Assembly (NCBI RefSeq): GCF_029502005.1
Contig: NZ_JAMQOT010000001.1
Coordinates: 62,001 to 126,000, forward strand
Source of the DNA: Natrinema salsiterrestre
Lineage (GTDB): Archaea; Halobacteriota; Halobacteria; Halobacteriales; Natrialbaceae
Direction of reading: 5' to 3'
Length of the DNA: 64,000 bases
Position 1 is the first letter of the stretch. The number at the start of each line of letters is the position of its first letter. Positions 36,959 through 44,392 of the stretch are shown piece after piece. The translations under genes were made by a program, and so were the position numbers. The notes beneath the pieces were generated by a model. That model did not search any database. It was not told the DNA's origin and saw nothing but the letters and a program-made list of their open reading frames with translations.

Positions 36959-37738
36959 GTGAGCGATTACGACACCGTCTCCGCCGAGGTCGAGCACGAG
37001 GAGGAGATCCCGGAGGATCACCCCAGATACCAGGACTTGATCACCCGCCATCGGATCGAGAAGGGCGTCGAGAAGGGAATCACGCACCTCCAGGGGATGC
37101 ACGCCGAGGGACGAGGCAGCGCGTTCGACTACCTGCTCGGTGAGGAGACGATCCCGAGCGCGAACGACGCGGAACGGGCGGCCGCGGCCCAGCTCCTGCT
37201 CGCCGATCATCCCGTCCTCTCGATCAACGGCAACGTCGCGGCGCTGGTCCCCGCCGAGATGGTCGCCCTCGCCGATGCCACGGGCGCGGACCTCGAGGTC
37301 AACCTCTTCAACCGCACGCCGGAGCGACTCACGGCCATCGCCGAACACCTCCGCGAACACGGTGCGGACGACGTGAAGGGACTCGAGGCCGACGCGCGGA
37401 TCCCGAACCTGGATCACAAGCGGTCGAAAGTCGACGCCGAGGGGATCTACGAGGCCGACGTCGTGCTCGTCCCGCTCGAGGACGGCGACCGGGCCGAAGC
37501 CTTAGACGAGATGGGAAAGACCGAGATCGTGATCGACCTCAACCCGCTGTCGCGATCGCCGCAGGTGGCCGACGTGCCGATCGTCGATAACATCATTCGC
37601 GCCGTGCCGGCCATCACCGAGCACGCGCGGGAACTGGCCGACGCGGACGACGACGAGCTCCAGGCGATCATCGACGACTTCGACCGGGAACGGGCGCTCG
37701 AGGCGGCCGAGGAACGGATTCGATCGGGCGATCTCTGA
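36959..37738 (+). CDS. 4-phosphopantoate--beta-alanine ligase (phosphopantothenate synthetase)
   Basis: A 259-residue protein of the archaeal phosphopantothenate synthetase family. Features include RYQDLITRHRIEKGVEKGIT near residue 20, SINGNVAALVPAEMVALADATGADLEVNLFNRT, and VLVPLEDGDRAEALDEMGK, plus IVIDLNPLSRSPQVADV near the C-terminus. It joins 4-phosphopantoate and beta-alanine using ATP. It starts at a GTG (36959), which gives VSDYDTVSAEVEHEEE; upstream in-frame codons run into sequence without homology. It functions directly after the pantoate kinase at 31129. Confidence 0.9.
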   Translation: MSDYDTVSAEVEHEEEIPEDHPRYQDLITRHRIEKGVEKGITHLQGMHAEGRGSAFDYLLGEETIPSANDAERAAAAQLLLADHPVLSINGNVAALVPAEMVALADATGADLEVNLFNRTPERLTAIAEHLREHGADDVKGLEADARIPNLDHKRSKVDAEGIYEADVVLVPLEDGDRAEALDEMGKTEIVIDLNPLSRSPQVADVPIVDNIIRAVPAITEHARELADADDDELQAIIDDFDRERALEAAEERIRSGDL

Positions 37739-37831
37739 CTGGCAGTATCCGACTCGTGTTCCATGCGGGCGCGTGACACGCACGGGCCAGTACAATCGTT
37801 ATGCGCCCTGGGTCCGATGTCTCCACCACTG

Positions 37832-38119
37832 ATGAGCGAGCCGATCGATGCCACGAACGAAGACGTCGTGCTACAACGGCAATTGGACACCGATCAGGGC
37901 GATCAGATGGTTCAGCTCGTCGAACTCATCGCCGATATCGACGACGTCGAGCCGACGGAACTCTCGCCCATCTATCGCGATATCGATAGCCTCGTCTCCA
38001 ACTTTTTCGGGTCGCAACCGCCGTCTCGCGGCGACGCCACCCTCGCATTTTCCTATCGTGGATACCGGATCCGTATAAAACGGGACGGCAGAACGACCGT
38101 TCACGAGGTCTCCGCGTAG
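37832..38119 (+). CDS. HalOD1 output-domain protein
   Basis: A 95-residue stand-alone HalOD1 domain. Signature parts are MVQLVELIADIDDVEPTELSP, IYRDIDSLVSNFF and the terminal hairpin LAFSYRGYRIRIKRDGRTTV. HalOD1 is a haloarchaeal output module with unknown biochemical action, generally found after receiver domains. In-frame ATGs at 37817 and 37832 are possible; the latter is closer to the conserved part. It follows phosphopantothenate synthetase by 93 bp and is probably transcribed on its own. Confidence 0.8.
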   Translation: MSEPIDATNEDVVLQRQLDTDQGDQMVQLVELIADIDDVEPTELSPIYRDIDSLVSNFFGSQPPSRGDATLAFSYRGYRIRIKRDGRTTVHEVSA

Positions 38120-38170
38120 CGGCCTCGTTCCGAGACGGGGTCGCATCGCTGTCGGTAACGCGAGACCAAC

Positions 38171-38176
38171 TATTAT
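38171..38176 (+). promoter_or_regulatory. TATA-like box of the glycine-zipper miniprotein gene
   Basis: TATTAT lies 27-32 bp before the ATG at 38203; it supports the reality of that short gene. Confidence 0.4.
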
Positions 38177-38202
38177 CTATCACTGGTTCGAACAGTCGAC
38201 CG

Positions 38203-38400
38203 ATGCCATCGCTCGAGCCACCGTGTCTACGATCGGAGCACGCCTCCCGCGGCGCGGCCGAGGGAGCGAAACTCGGCGGCAAAGTCGGCGGCGTCGCCGG
38301 CCCGGCGGGCGGTGCCGTCGGAGCCGGCGTCGGCGCGGCGACCGGCTACCTGGCCGGCACGGCGCGCGATCGCGTCGAAAACGTCCTGAAGCCGTTCTGA
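38203..38400 (+). CDS. Glycine-zipper miniprotein
   Basis: A 65-residue protein with a GAKLGGKVGGVAGPAGGAVG stretch and continuing GAGVGAATGYLAGTA, a dense run of GxxxG steps able to pack helices tightly or insert into membranes. Similar short Gly/Ala-rich proteins are common haloarchaeal hypotheticals. The TATA-like box at the expected distance supports expression. The N-terminal 18 residues (with one Cys) are less typical, and a start further in is possible. Confidence 0.55.
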   Translation: MPSLEPPCLRSEHASRGAAEGAKLGGKVGGVAGPAGGAVGAGVGAATGYLAGTARDRVENVLKPF

Positions 38401-38445
38401 GCGCCCCGGTTCGACCGCTCGCTCGAGTCGGAGCGAGCGCTTTTC

Positions 38446-38465
38446 AGGAGGTATAAATTCCTCCT
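38446..38465 (+). promoter_or_regulatory. tyrS promoter: TATA box enclosed in an inverted repeat
   Basis: AGGAGG (38446-38451) and CCTCCT (38460-38465) are perfect arms around the 8-bp core TATAAATT (38452-38459). The core is 23-30 bp before the tyrS ATG, so it is the expected TATA box of a leaderless gene. Symmetric arms around TATA would allow a dimeric repressor, or may reflect a BRE-like element plus chance. Confidence 0.5.
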
Positions 38466-38481
38466 CCGGTTTCCCTCCCAC

Positions 38482-39462
38482 ATGGACGCCTACGAGCTGC
38501 TGACGCGCAACGCCGAGGAGGTCGTCACCGACGAGGAGGTCCGCGACCTCGCCGAGGATCCGGCGGGGAAACGCGCCTACGTCGGCTACGAGCCCTCGGG
38601 CGTGCTCCACCTCGGCCACCTCCTGACCGCGAACAAACTCATCGATCTCCAGGACGCGGGCATGGAGGTCGTCGTCCTGCTCGCGGACGTCCACGCCTAC
38701 CTCAACGAGAAGGGGACGTTCGAGGAGATCCGGGACACCGCCGAGCAGATGAAAGCCCAGTTCCTCGCCTACGGGCTCGACGAGGCACAGACGGAGTTCG
38801 TCTACGGCTCCGAGTTCCAGCTCGAGGAAGAGTACACCCTCGATCTCCACCACCTCGAGCGCGAGACGACGATGAACCGCGCCCAGCGCGCGATGGCGGA
38901 GATCCAGGGCGACGAGACGGCCAAGGTGAGCCACCTCGTCTACCCGCTGATGCAGACGCTGGACATCGAGTACCTCGACCTCGATCTGGCCGTCGGCGGG
39001 TTGGACCAGCGGAAGGTCCACATGCTCGCCCGCGAGAAGCTGCCGGAACTCGACTACGACGTCCGGCCGGCGATCCACACGCCCATCGTCGCCGACCTCA
39101 CCAGCGGCGAAGGCAAGATGTCCTCGAGCGAGGGGATCAGCATCTCGATGGAGGACTCGACCGAGGAGCTCGAAGAGAAGGTCAACTCGGCGTTCTGTCC
39201 GCCGACGCGGGAGCCGGAGGACGACCTCGAGAACCCCGTCCTCGAGCTGTTCGAGTACCACGTCTTCCCGCGGTTCGAGGAAGTCGTCGTCGAGCGGCCC
39301 GACAAGTACGGCGGCGATCTGACCTACGAGGGCTACGAGGACCTCGCCGAAGACCTCGACTCGGGCGAACTCCACCCCGCCGACGCGAAGGGGACGCTCG
39401 CGAGCTACCTCGACGAACTGATCGCGCCGGGCCGCGAGAAGCTTCGCGAACTTCGATCGTAG
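38482..39462 (+). CDS. tyrS: Tyrosyl-tRNA synthetase
   Basis: A 326-residue class I synthetase of the archaeal/eukaryotic compact form. Evidence: YVGYEPSGVLHLGHLLT with the HLGH variant of the HIGH motif near residue 45, LLADVHAYLNEKGTFEEI, tyrosine-pocket YPLMQTLDIEYLDLDLAVGGLDQRK near residue 155, and GKMSSSEG, the KMSKS equivalent, near residue 212. The C-terminal domain recognises the anticodon. The promoter is unusual in that its TATA box sits inside an inverted repeat. No bacterial S4 domain is present, as expected. Confidence 0.96.
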   Translation: MDAYELLTRNAEEVVTDEEVRDLAEDPAGKRAYVGYEPSGVLHLGHLLTANKLIDLQDAGMEVVVLLADVHAYLNEKGTFEEIRDTAEQMKAQFLAYGLDEAQTEFVYGSEFQLEEEYTLDLHHLERETTMNRAQRAMAEIQGDETAKVSHLVYPLMQTLDIEYLDLDLAVGGLDQRKVHMLAREKLPELDYDVRPAIHTPIVADLTSGEGKMSSSEGISISMEDSTEELEEKVNSAFCPPTREPEDDLENPVLELFEYHVFPRFEEVVVERPDKYGGDLTYEGYEDLAEDLDSGELHPADAKGTLASYLDELIAPGREKLRELRS

Positions 39463-39552
39463 ACGCCGACGCTATTCCCCGACGAGGTCTCGAGTCACAC
39501 GTTTCTCGGGCGGAGCCGATGGTTTGACGATCCGTCCGCTCGAGGTCGTGGT

Positions 39553-40692
39553 ATGTCGTTTCAGCTCACTGCGGAGCAGCAGGCGATCCGCGACGCGGTC
39601 CGGGAGTTCGGGGACGCCGAGATCCGGCCGGTCGCGGCGGAGTACGAAGCCGACCACCGCTATCCGTCCGAACTGCTCGCGGCGGCGGCCGATCTCGACC
39701 TCGTCGCGCCCCACGTTCCCGAAGCGTACGGCGGCGCGGGAATGGACCCGATTTCGACGATCATCGTCACCGAAGAACTCTGGCGCGCCGATCCCGGGGT
39801 CGGCGGGTCGATCTCCGCGGCGGATTTCGGTACCGGGATGCTCGTCGAGTACGGCGACGAGTGGATGTGCGAGGAGTGGCTCCCGCGGGTCACCGCGGGG
39901 GAAACGCCGATCGCGACCGGGATCTCCGAGCCCGCACACGGGTCGAACGTCGCGGGAATGGAAACACGTGCGGAGAAAGACGGGAGCGAGTGGGTGATCG
40001 ACGGCCAGAAGATGTGGATCACCAACGGCACCGTCGCCGACGTCGCGATCGTCATGGCGAAAACCTCGCCAAAAAAAGGCCACAACGGCATCACCGCGTT
40101 CCTCACGCCGACGGACGTCGACGGCTACGAGGCCACGGCGATCACGAACAAGCTCGGGATCAGGGCACAGGACACCGCGGAAATCGTTCTCGACGACCTC
40201 CGCGTCCCCGAGGAGAACGTCGTCGGCGAGGTCGACGAGGGGTTCTACCAGCTCATGGGCTTTTTCGCACCCGCCCGCGCCGACGTCGCCGCCCAGGCGA
40301 CCGGCGTGGCACAGGCCGCGCTCGAGGAAGCCATCGCCTACGCGACCGAGCGCGAACAGTTCGACCGGAAGATTTCGGAGTTTCAGGCGATCCGGCACAA
40401 GATCGCCGAGATGGCGACGAACGTCGAAGCGGCGCGCTCGCTCGCCTATCGCGCGGGGGCCGCACTCGAGTCGGGCGCCGACGGCCGCGCGACGAGACTG
40501 GCGTCGATGGCGAAACTGTTCGCGAGCGAGCGGGCCGTCGACGTCACCGACGAGGCGCTACAGGTCCACGGGGGTGCGGGCTACGTCTCGGATCACCCGG
40601 TCGAGCGCTTCTACCGTGACGCCAGGATCACGAAGATCTACGACGGGACGAGCGAGATTCAGAAGAACATCATCGCCGATCGGTTGCTCTAG
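39553..40692 (+). CDS. Acyl-CoA dehydrogenase
   Basis: A 379-residue FAD enzyme. Seen are TAEQQAIRDAVREFGDAEI, the FAD-contacting ATGISEPAHGSNVAGMET and WVIDGQKMWITNG, then EREQFDRKISEFQAIRHKIAEMA and the C-terminal IYDGTSEIQKNI. It introduces a trans double bond into acyl-CoA as the first beta-oxidation step. The position of the usual catalytic Glu in the YEGT motif is Asp here, which is unusual. It is not in the same operon as the HADH-ECH fusion 34 kb away but fits the same pathway. It is separate from tyrS by 90 bp. Confidence 0.9.
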   Translation: MSFQLTAEQQAIRDAVREFGDAEIRPVAAEYEADHRYPSELLAAAADLDLVAPHVPEAYGGAGMDPISTIIVTEELWRADPGVGGSISAADFGTGMLVEYGDEWMCEEWLPRVTAGETPIATGISEPAHGSNVAGMETRAEKDGSEWVIDGQKMWITNGTVADVAIVMAKTSPKKGHNGITAFLTPTDVDGYEATAITNKLGIRAQDTAEIVLDDLRVPEENVVGEVDEGFYQLMGFFAPARADVAAQATGVAQAALEEAIAYATEREQFDRKISEFQAIRHKIAEMATNVEAARSLAYRAGAALESGADGRATRLASMAKLFASERAVDVTDEALQVHGGAGYVSDHPVERFYRDARITKIYDGTSEIQKNIIADRLL

Positions 40693-40717
40693 ACGCGTCG
40701 AAATACGGCCGACCCGG

Positions 40718-40888
40718 TCAGAACTCGACCGTCCCGATCCACGTCTCGTCCCCGCAGTGGCGACATTCGAACGTCGTCTCGTACTCCTCACACGGATCGT
40801 GGACTCCCCGACCGCACGTCTCGCAGTGCTGAATCTCCCCCTCGCCGATGCGCGTTTCGCAGACCGTACAGCGCTCGCCGATTTTCAT
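40718..40888 (-). CDS. 56-residue C4HC3 zinc-finger miniprotein
   Basis: The frame reads MKIGERCTVCETRIGEGEIQ and continues with HCETCGRGVHDPCEEYE, then FECRHCGDETWIGTVEF. The spacing is C7-x2-C10-x11-C22-x2-C25-x4-H30-x2-C33-x8-C42-x2-C45, with an aromatic residue (F40) two before C42. This is the order of a PHD-type cross-brace finger, with a second loop shorter than usual. Two zinc ions are expected. It could equally be two rubredoxin-like knuckles. It is convergent with the acyl-CoA dehydrogenase gene. Function unknown; too short for common ORF cut-offs, so it can be missed. Confidence 0.7.
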   Translation of the reverse strand: MKIGERCTVCETRIGEGEIQHCETCGRGVHDPCEEYETTFECRHCGDETWIGTVEF

Positions 40889-41045
40889 GGGTTGTGCTAG
40901 CGCTTTTCACCCCGTACGAACGTCCGAGCACGACCGGCAAAAGCCTAGGGACCGGCAGTCGAACCGATACGTCACGGTGGTAACAAACGGGGTCGAGATC
41001 GACGGATCCGGCCGATTGAAGTACGAGCGGACACCTTACCGGGCC

Positions 41046-41984
41046 ATGAACGAAACGCGACGAGCGATCCTCGAGGCCCTCGCCGAGGGACCGGTCTCCG
41101 GGCCGGCGCTGGCCGACGAGCTCGGTATCTCGCGGGCGGCGGTCTGGAAGCACATCGACGGGCTTCGGGCGGCCGACTTCGAGATCGAGAGCGGGTCCAA
41201 CGGCTACGAACTCGCCGGCGTCGACGCGTACAACGCCCCCGCGATCGAGTTCGGACTCGAGGCCCCGTTCTCGATCGAGTATCACGACTCCCTGGGAAGT
41301 ACGAACGACCGAGCGCGCGAGCTCGCGACCGACGGAGAAACGGACGTCGCCGTCGTCGCGGACGAACAGACGGGCGGTCGCGGCCGCCTCGAGCGCGAGT
41401 GGTCTGCGCCCGCGGGCGGCGTCTGGGTAAGCCTCGTAACGCGGCCGACGATCACACCCGCGGAGGCACCGCTGTACACGCTCGCGGCGTCGGTCGCGAC
41501 CGCGACGGTCGCGCGAGAAGCCGGCGTCGACGCCCGGATCAAGTGGCCGAACGACGTGGTCGTCCCGGTCGGCGACGACGGAGCGTACCGAAAACTCGCC
41601 GGGATTCTCACCGAGATGGAGGGCCAGACCGATCGAGTGGACTGGCTCGTCGCCGGCATCGGCGTCAACGCGAACCTCGATTCCGACGGGCTCCCAGAGG
41701 GTGCGACCAGCGTCCGCGACGAGGCCGACGACGTCGACCGTCGCCGCTTCGTCCAGCGGCTCCTCGAGGAGTTCGATCGCTACCGGACCGACCTCGATTC
41801 CGTCGTCCCCGCGTGGCGCGAGCTGGCGTTGACCATCGGGCAGCGCGTACGCGTCGACCGCCCCGCGGGCGAGATCGTCGGCGAAGCGGTCGACGTCACG
41901 GAGTCCGGTGCCCTCGTGGTCGAAACCGACGACGGCCGGGTGACGGTTTCGGCGGGCGACTGCGAGCACCTGCGCCCCGTCTGA
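41046..41984 (+). CDS. birA: Biotin--[acetyl-CoA-carboxylase] ligase with HTH domain
   Basis: A 312-residue bifunctional BirA. Residues 1-55 form a winged HTH (RRAILEALAEGPVSGPALADELG, then ISRAAVWKHIDGLRAADFEI). The catalytic domain has the SLGSTNDRARELA motif, the biotinyl-AMP loop EQTGGRGRLEREWSAPAGGVW, and IKWPNDV near residue 175, LAGILTEM, and a C-terminal SH3-like domain (RVRVDRPAGEIVGEAVDVTESG). It attaches biotin to the carboxylase carrier protein and can repress biotin genes. The bioYMN transporter at 56381 is a plausible target of its HTH. The ATG at 41046 is the family-typical start. Confidence 0.94.
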   Translation: MNETRRAILEALAEGPVSGPALADELGISRAAVWKHIDGLRAADFEIESGSNGYELAGVDAYNAPAIEFGLEAPFSIEYHDSLGSTNDRARELATDGETDVAVVADEQTGGRGRLEREWSAPAGGVWVSLVTRPTITPAEAPLYTLAASVATATVAREAGVDARIKWPNDVVVPVGDDGAYRKLAGILTEMEGQTDRVDWLVAGIGVNANLDSDGLPEGATSVRDEADDVDRRRFVQRLLEEFDRYRTDLDSVVPAWRELALTIGQRVRVDRPAGEIVGEAVDVTESGALVVETDDGRVTVSAGDCEHLRPV

Positions 41985-42045
41985 TCCGAGTCGATTTCGA
42001 GCGGGTCGCGGACAGAGCCCCGCATTCGCCCGCGGAGCGCCCCTC

Positions 42046-42426
42046 TCAGACGCCCAGCAGGATAGAGCAGGCGGCCGCGGCGACGACCCACCCCGCGCCC
42101 GTCCACGAGATCACGAAAAACGCCTCGCGAGCGCTGGCTTCCGTCCACCCGGAACTCACGTCGAGGCGGTCCTGCATCCCCTCGATGGTCCGTCCGAGGC
42201 CGACCGCCGTCGACCACGCGGTGACGCCGAACCCGAGCACGAGCGCCCCGAGCGCGAACGCCGTATCGGTCGCGCCTCGAGCCGACCAGACCGTCAGTAG
42301 CCCCAGCGAGACGGCCGTCCCGAGCACGGCTCCGACGGCCGCCCAGCGAGCGGCGGCGGCCACGAGTCGCTGAGTCCGCTCGAGCCGGGTCTTCGAGACG
42401 GCGACAGGACGATCAGTCGACGGCAT
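42046..42426 (-). CDS. Haloarchaeal multi-span membrane protein (DUF7268-like)
   Basis: A 126-residue protein. Three hydrophobic helices at about 26-48 (AARWAAVGAVLGTAVSLGLL), 55-78 and 103-125. The conserved segment LDVSSGWTEASAREAFF lies between helices two and three. I recall this pattern from the haloarchaeal DUF7268 family, but the assignment is unverified. Its ATG overlaps the end of the DppC-type permease gene by 14 bp, so it is the last gene of the ABC operon, probably by chance of compact layout. Function unknown. Confidence 0.62.
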   Translation of the reverse strand: MPSTDRPVAVSKTRLERTQRLVAAAARWAAVGAVLGTAVSLGLLTVWSARGATDTAFALGALVLGFGVTAWSTAVGLGRTIEGMQDRLDVSSGWTEASAREAFFVISWTGAGWVVAAAACSILLGV

Positions 42427-43330
42427 CTCGCATCCGCGGATCGAGGGCGTCTCGCATCCCGTCGCCGAGGAGGTTGAATCCGAGCACGGTGAGCGCGAGG
42501 AACAGGCCGGGGAAGAACGACCACCACCACGACCCCGAGAACAGGCCGCGCTCGACGCCCTCGGCGAGCATCATTCCCCACGACGGGTCGCCGGGGCTCG
42601 CACCGAACCCGAGGAACGACAGCGCCGCGATGTCGATGATCGCCAGCCCGTAGTTCAGCGTCGACTGGACGGTGATCGGTGCCAGACAGTTCGGCAGGAC
42701 GTGGCGAATCAACAGCCGCGGATCGGTCGCGCCGAGCGCCCGCGTCGCCTCGATGTACTCGTCCTCGAGGACTTTCAGCGCCGCGCCGCGGACGACGCGG
42801 GCGAACCGCGGCGTGTAGACGAGGGTGAGCGCGGCGACCGCGCGCCACAGCCCGAGCGACTCGGGGAAGACGGTGACGAGCGCGAGCGCCAGCAACAGCG
42901 ACGGGAACGAGAGGAGCACGTCCATCGTCCGCATGATCACGTTGTCCGTGAGGTCCCCGTAGTACGCCGCGACGATGCCGGCGGCGATACCGAGGACCGT
43001 GGACGCGAGGACCGTCGCGGTCCCGAACTTCAGCGCGTACCACGCGCCGTACAGGACGCGCGGGAAGATGTCGCGGGCCTGTCCGTCCGTTCCGAACCAG
43101 AACGCGGCGCTCGGAGCCGCCTCGGTCGGGTTGGTCCCGAACTGGGTGGCGACGATGGCGCCGAGATCGTACGCGACTCGAGCGTAGACGGCGACGAGAA
43201 CCATTCCGGCGATGATGCTGAGCCCGATGACGGCGATACGATTCGACAGCAGCTCCGTGAGGAACGGGCTGGCGCGGATGCGCTCGGTGATACCGCGCTC
43301 GACGTCCGTAGATTTCGTTTCCGTGCTCAT
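42413..43330 (-). CDS. Oligopeptide-type ABC transporter permease (DppC-like)
   Basis: A 305-residue inner-membrane permease with about six transmembrane helices. After an N-terminal ERIRASPFLTELLSNRIAVIGL region comes FWFGTDGQARDIFPRVLYGAW, typical of DppC/OppC N-domains, and the EAA coupling loop EYIEATRALGATDPRLLIRHVLPN near residue 205. It pairs with the DppB-like permease at 43327, overlapping by 4 bp. The complex imports peptides, nickel or other small solutes; substrate not predictable from the permease. Part of the operon ATPase, SBP, DppB, DppC. Confidence 0.92.
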   Translation of the reverse strand: MSTETKSTDVERGITERIRASPFLTELLSNRIAVIGLSIIAGMVLVAVYARVAYDLGAIVATQFGTNPTEAAPSAAFWFGTDGQARDIFPRVLYGAWYALKFGTATVLASTVLGIAAGIVAAYYGDLTDNVIMRTMDVLLSFPSLLLALALVTVFPESLGLWRAVAALTLVYTPRFARVVRGAALKVLEDEYIEATRALGATDPRLLIRHVLPNCLAPITVQSTLNYGLAIIDIAALSFLGFGASPGDPSWGMMLAEGVERGLFSGSWWWSFFPGLFLALTVLGFNLLGDGMRDALDPRMRDAVD

Positions 43331-44340
43331 TGTTCGATCCGTGGGTCAAGGATGGAGTACGTGATGTCGACGAAGAGGTTTACAAGCGTGTACATGAACG
43401 CGAAGACGAGGACGGTCGCCTGCACGACCGGGTAGTCGCTCTGGTTGATAGCGGAGACGAGCAGCGTCCCGATCCCGTTGATCTCGAAGACGGTCTCGGT
43501 CAGCACGGTGCCGCCGAGCATCGAGCCGAACTGAATCCCGATGATCGTAATAACGGGAATGAACGCGTTCCGGAGCCCGTGTTTCATGATCGTCGTCTTC
43601 GCGCCCTGCCCTTTCGCGCGGGCCGTCCGCATGTAGTCCTGTCTGACGACCTCCAGCATCGACGATCGCATCATCCTGGAGATGAACGCCATCGAGTAGA
43701 CGCCGAGCACGACGACGGGCATGAACAGGTGTCGGACCGCGGACTGAAACGCCGCCATGTCACCGGCGAGCAGGGTGTCGACGAGGATGAATCCGGTCCT
43801 CGAGTCGATGAAGTGCGAGGAGCCGATACGGCCGCTCGTCGGGAGAACGCCCAGGATCTGTGCGAACAGCAGGATGAGGAGCGGCCCGCTCCAGTAGATC
43901 GGGATGCTGATGCCAGTGAGCGCCCCGATTCGGGAGAAGTGATCGGTTAGCGTATCCTTCTTGACGGCACTCAGGATGCCGAGTGGCAGCCCGAACAGCA
44001 GGCCCGCTATCTGCCCGAGAATGGCGAGTTCGATCGTGATTGGGAGTCGGTCGGCGAGGATCGCGCTGACGTCGGTCCCCCGCCGGACCTGGTAGGACTG
44101 TCCGAACTCGAGCGTCGCAGTGTCCCGGAGGAATCGGAGGTACTGTTGCCACAACGGGTCGTCGAGGCCGAGATCGCGTCGAACCTGATCGATGAACTCC
44201 TGACTCGCGCGGTCACCCGCGATGGCGATCGCAGGGTCCCCCGGCGAGAGGTGGAGGATACCGAAGACCACTGTCGCCACTCCGAACAGCACCGGACCGA
44301 GCAACAGCAGGCGTTTGGCCACGAACCGCTTTGATATCAT
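43327..44340 (-). CDS. Oligopeptide-type ABC transporter permease (DppB-like)
   Basis: A 337-residue permease with about six transmembrane helices. Hallmarks are the N-terminal FVAKRLLLLGPVLFGVATVVF, the conserved LSPGDPA turn, LGLDDPLWQQYLRFL, and the EAA loop QDYMRTARAKGQGAKTTIMKHGLRNAF near residue 235. The C-terminus VDITYSILDPRIEQ is family-typical. It follows the substrate-binding protein gene with 52 bp between and overlaps the DppC gene by 4 bp, indicating one operon. Confidence 0.93.
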   Translation of the reverse strand: MISKRFVAKRLLLLGPVLFGVATVVFGILHLSPGDPAIAIAGDRASQEFIDQVRRDLGLDDPLWQQYLRFLRDTATLEFGQSYQVRRGTDVSAILADRLPITIELAILGQIAGLLFGLPLGILSAVKKDTLTDHFSRIGALTGISIPIYWSGPLLILLFAQILGVLPTSGRIGSSHFIDSRTGFILVDTLLAGDMAAFQSAVRHLFMPVVVLGVYSMAFISRMMRSSMLEVVRQDYMRTARAKGQGAKTTIMKHGLRNAFIPVITIIGIQFGSMLGGTVLTETVFEINGIGTLLVSAINQSDYPVVQATVLVFAFMYTLVNLFVDITYSILDPRIEQ

Positions 44341-44392
44341 TATTCGAAGGTGGAAATTCGAGATCCAAATACCGTTCTATCTATCCGAGGCG

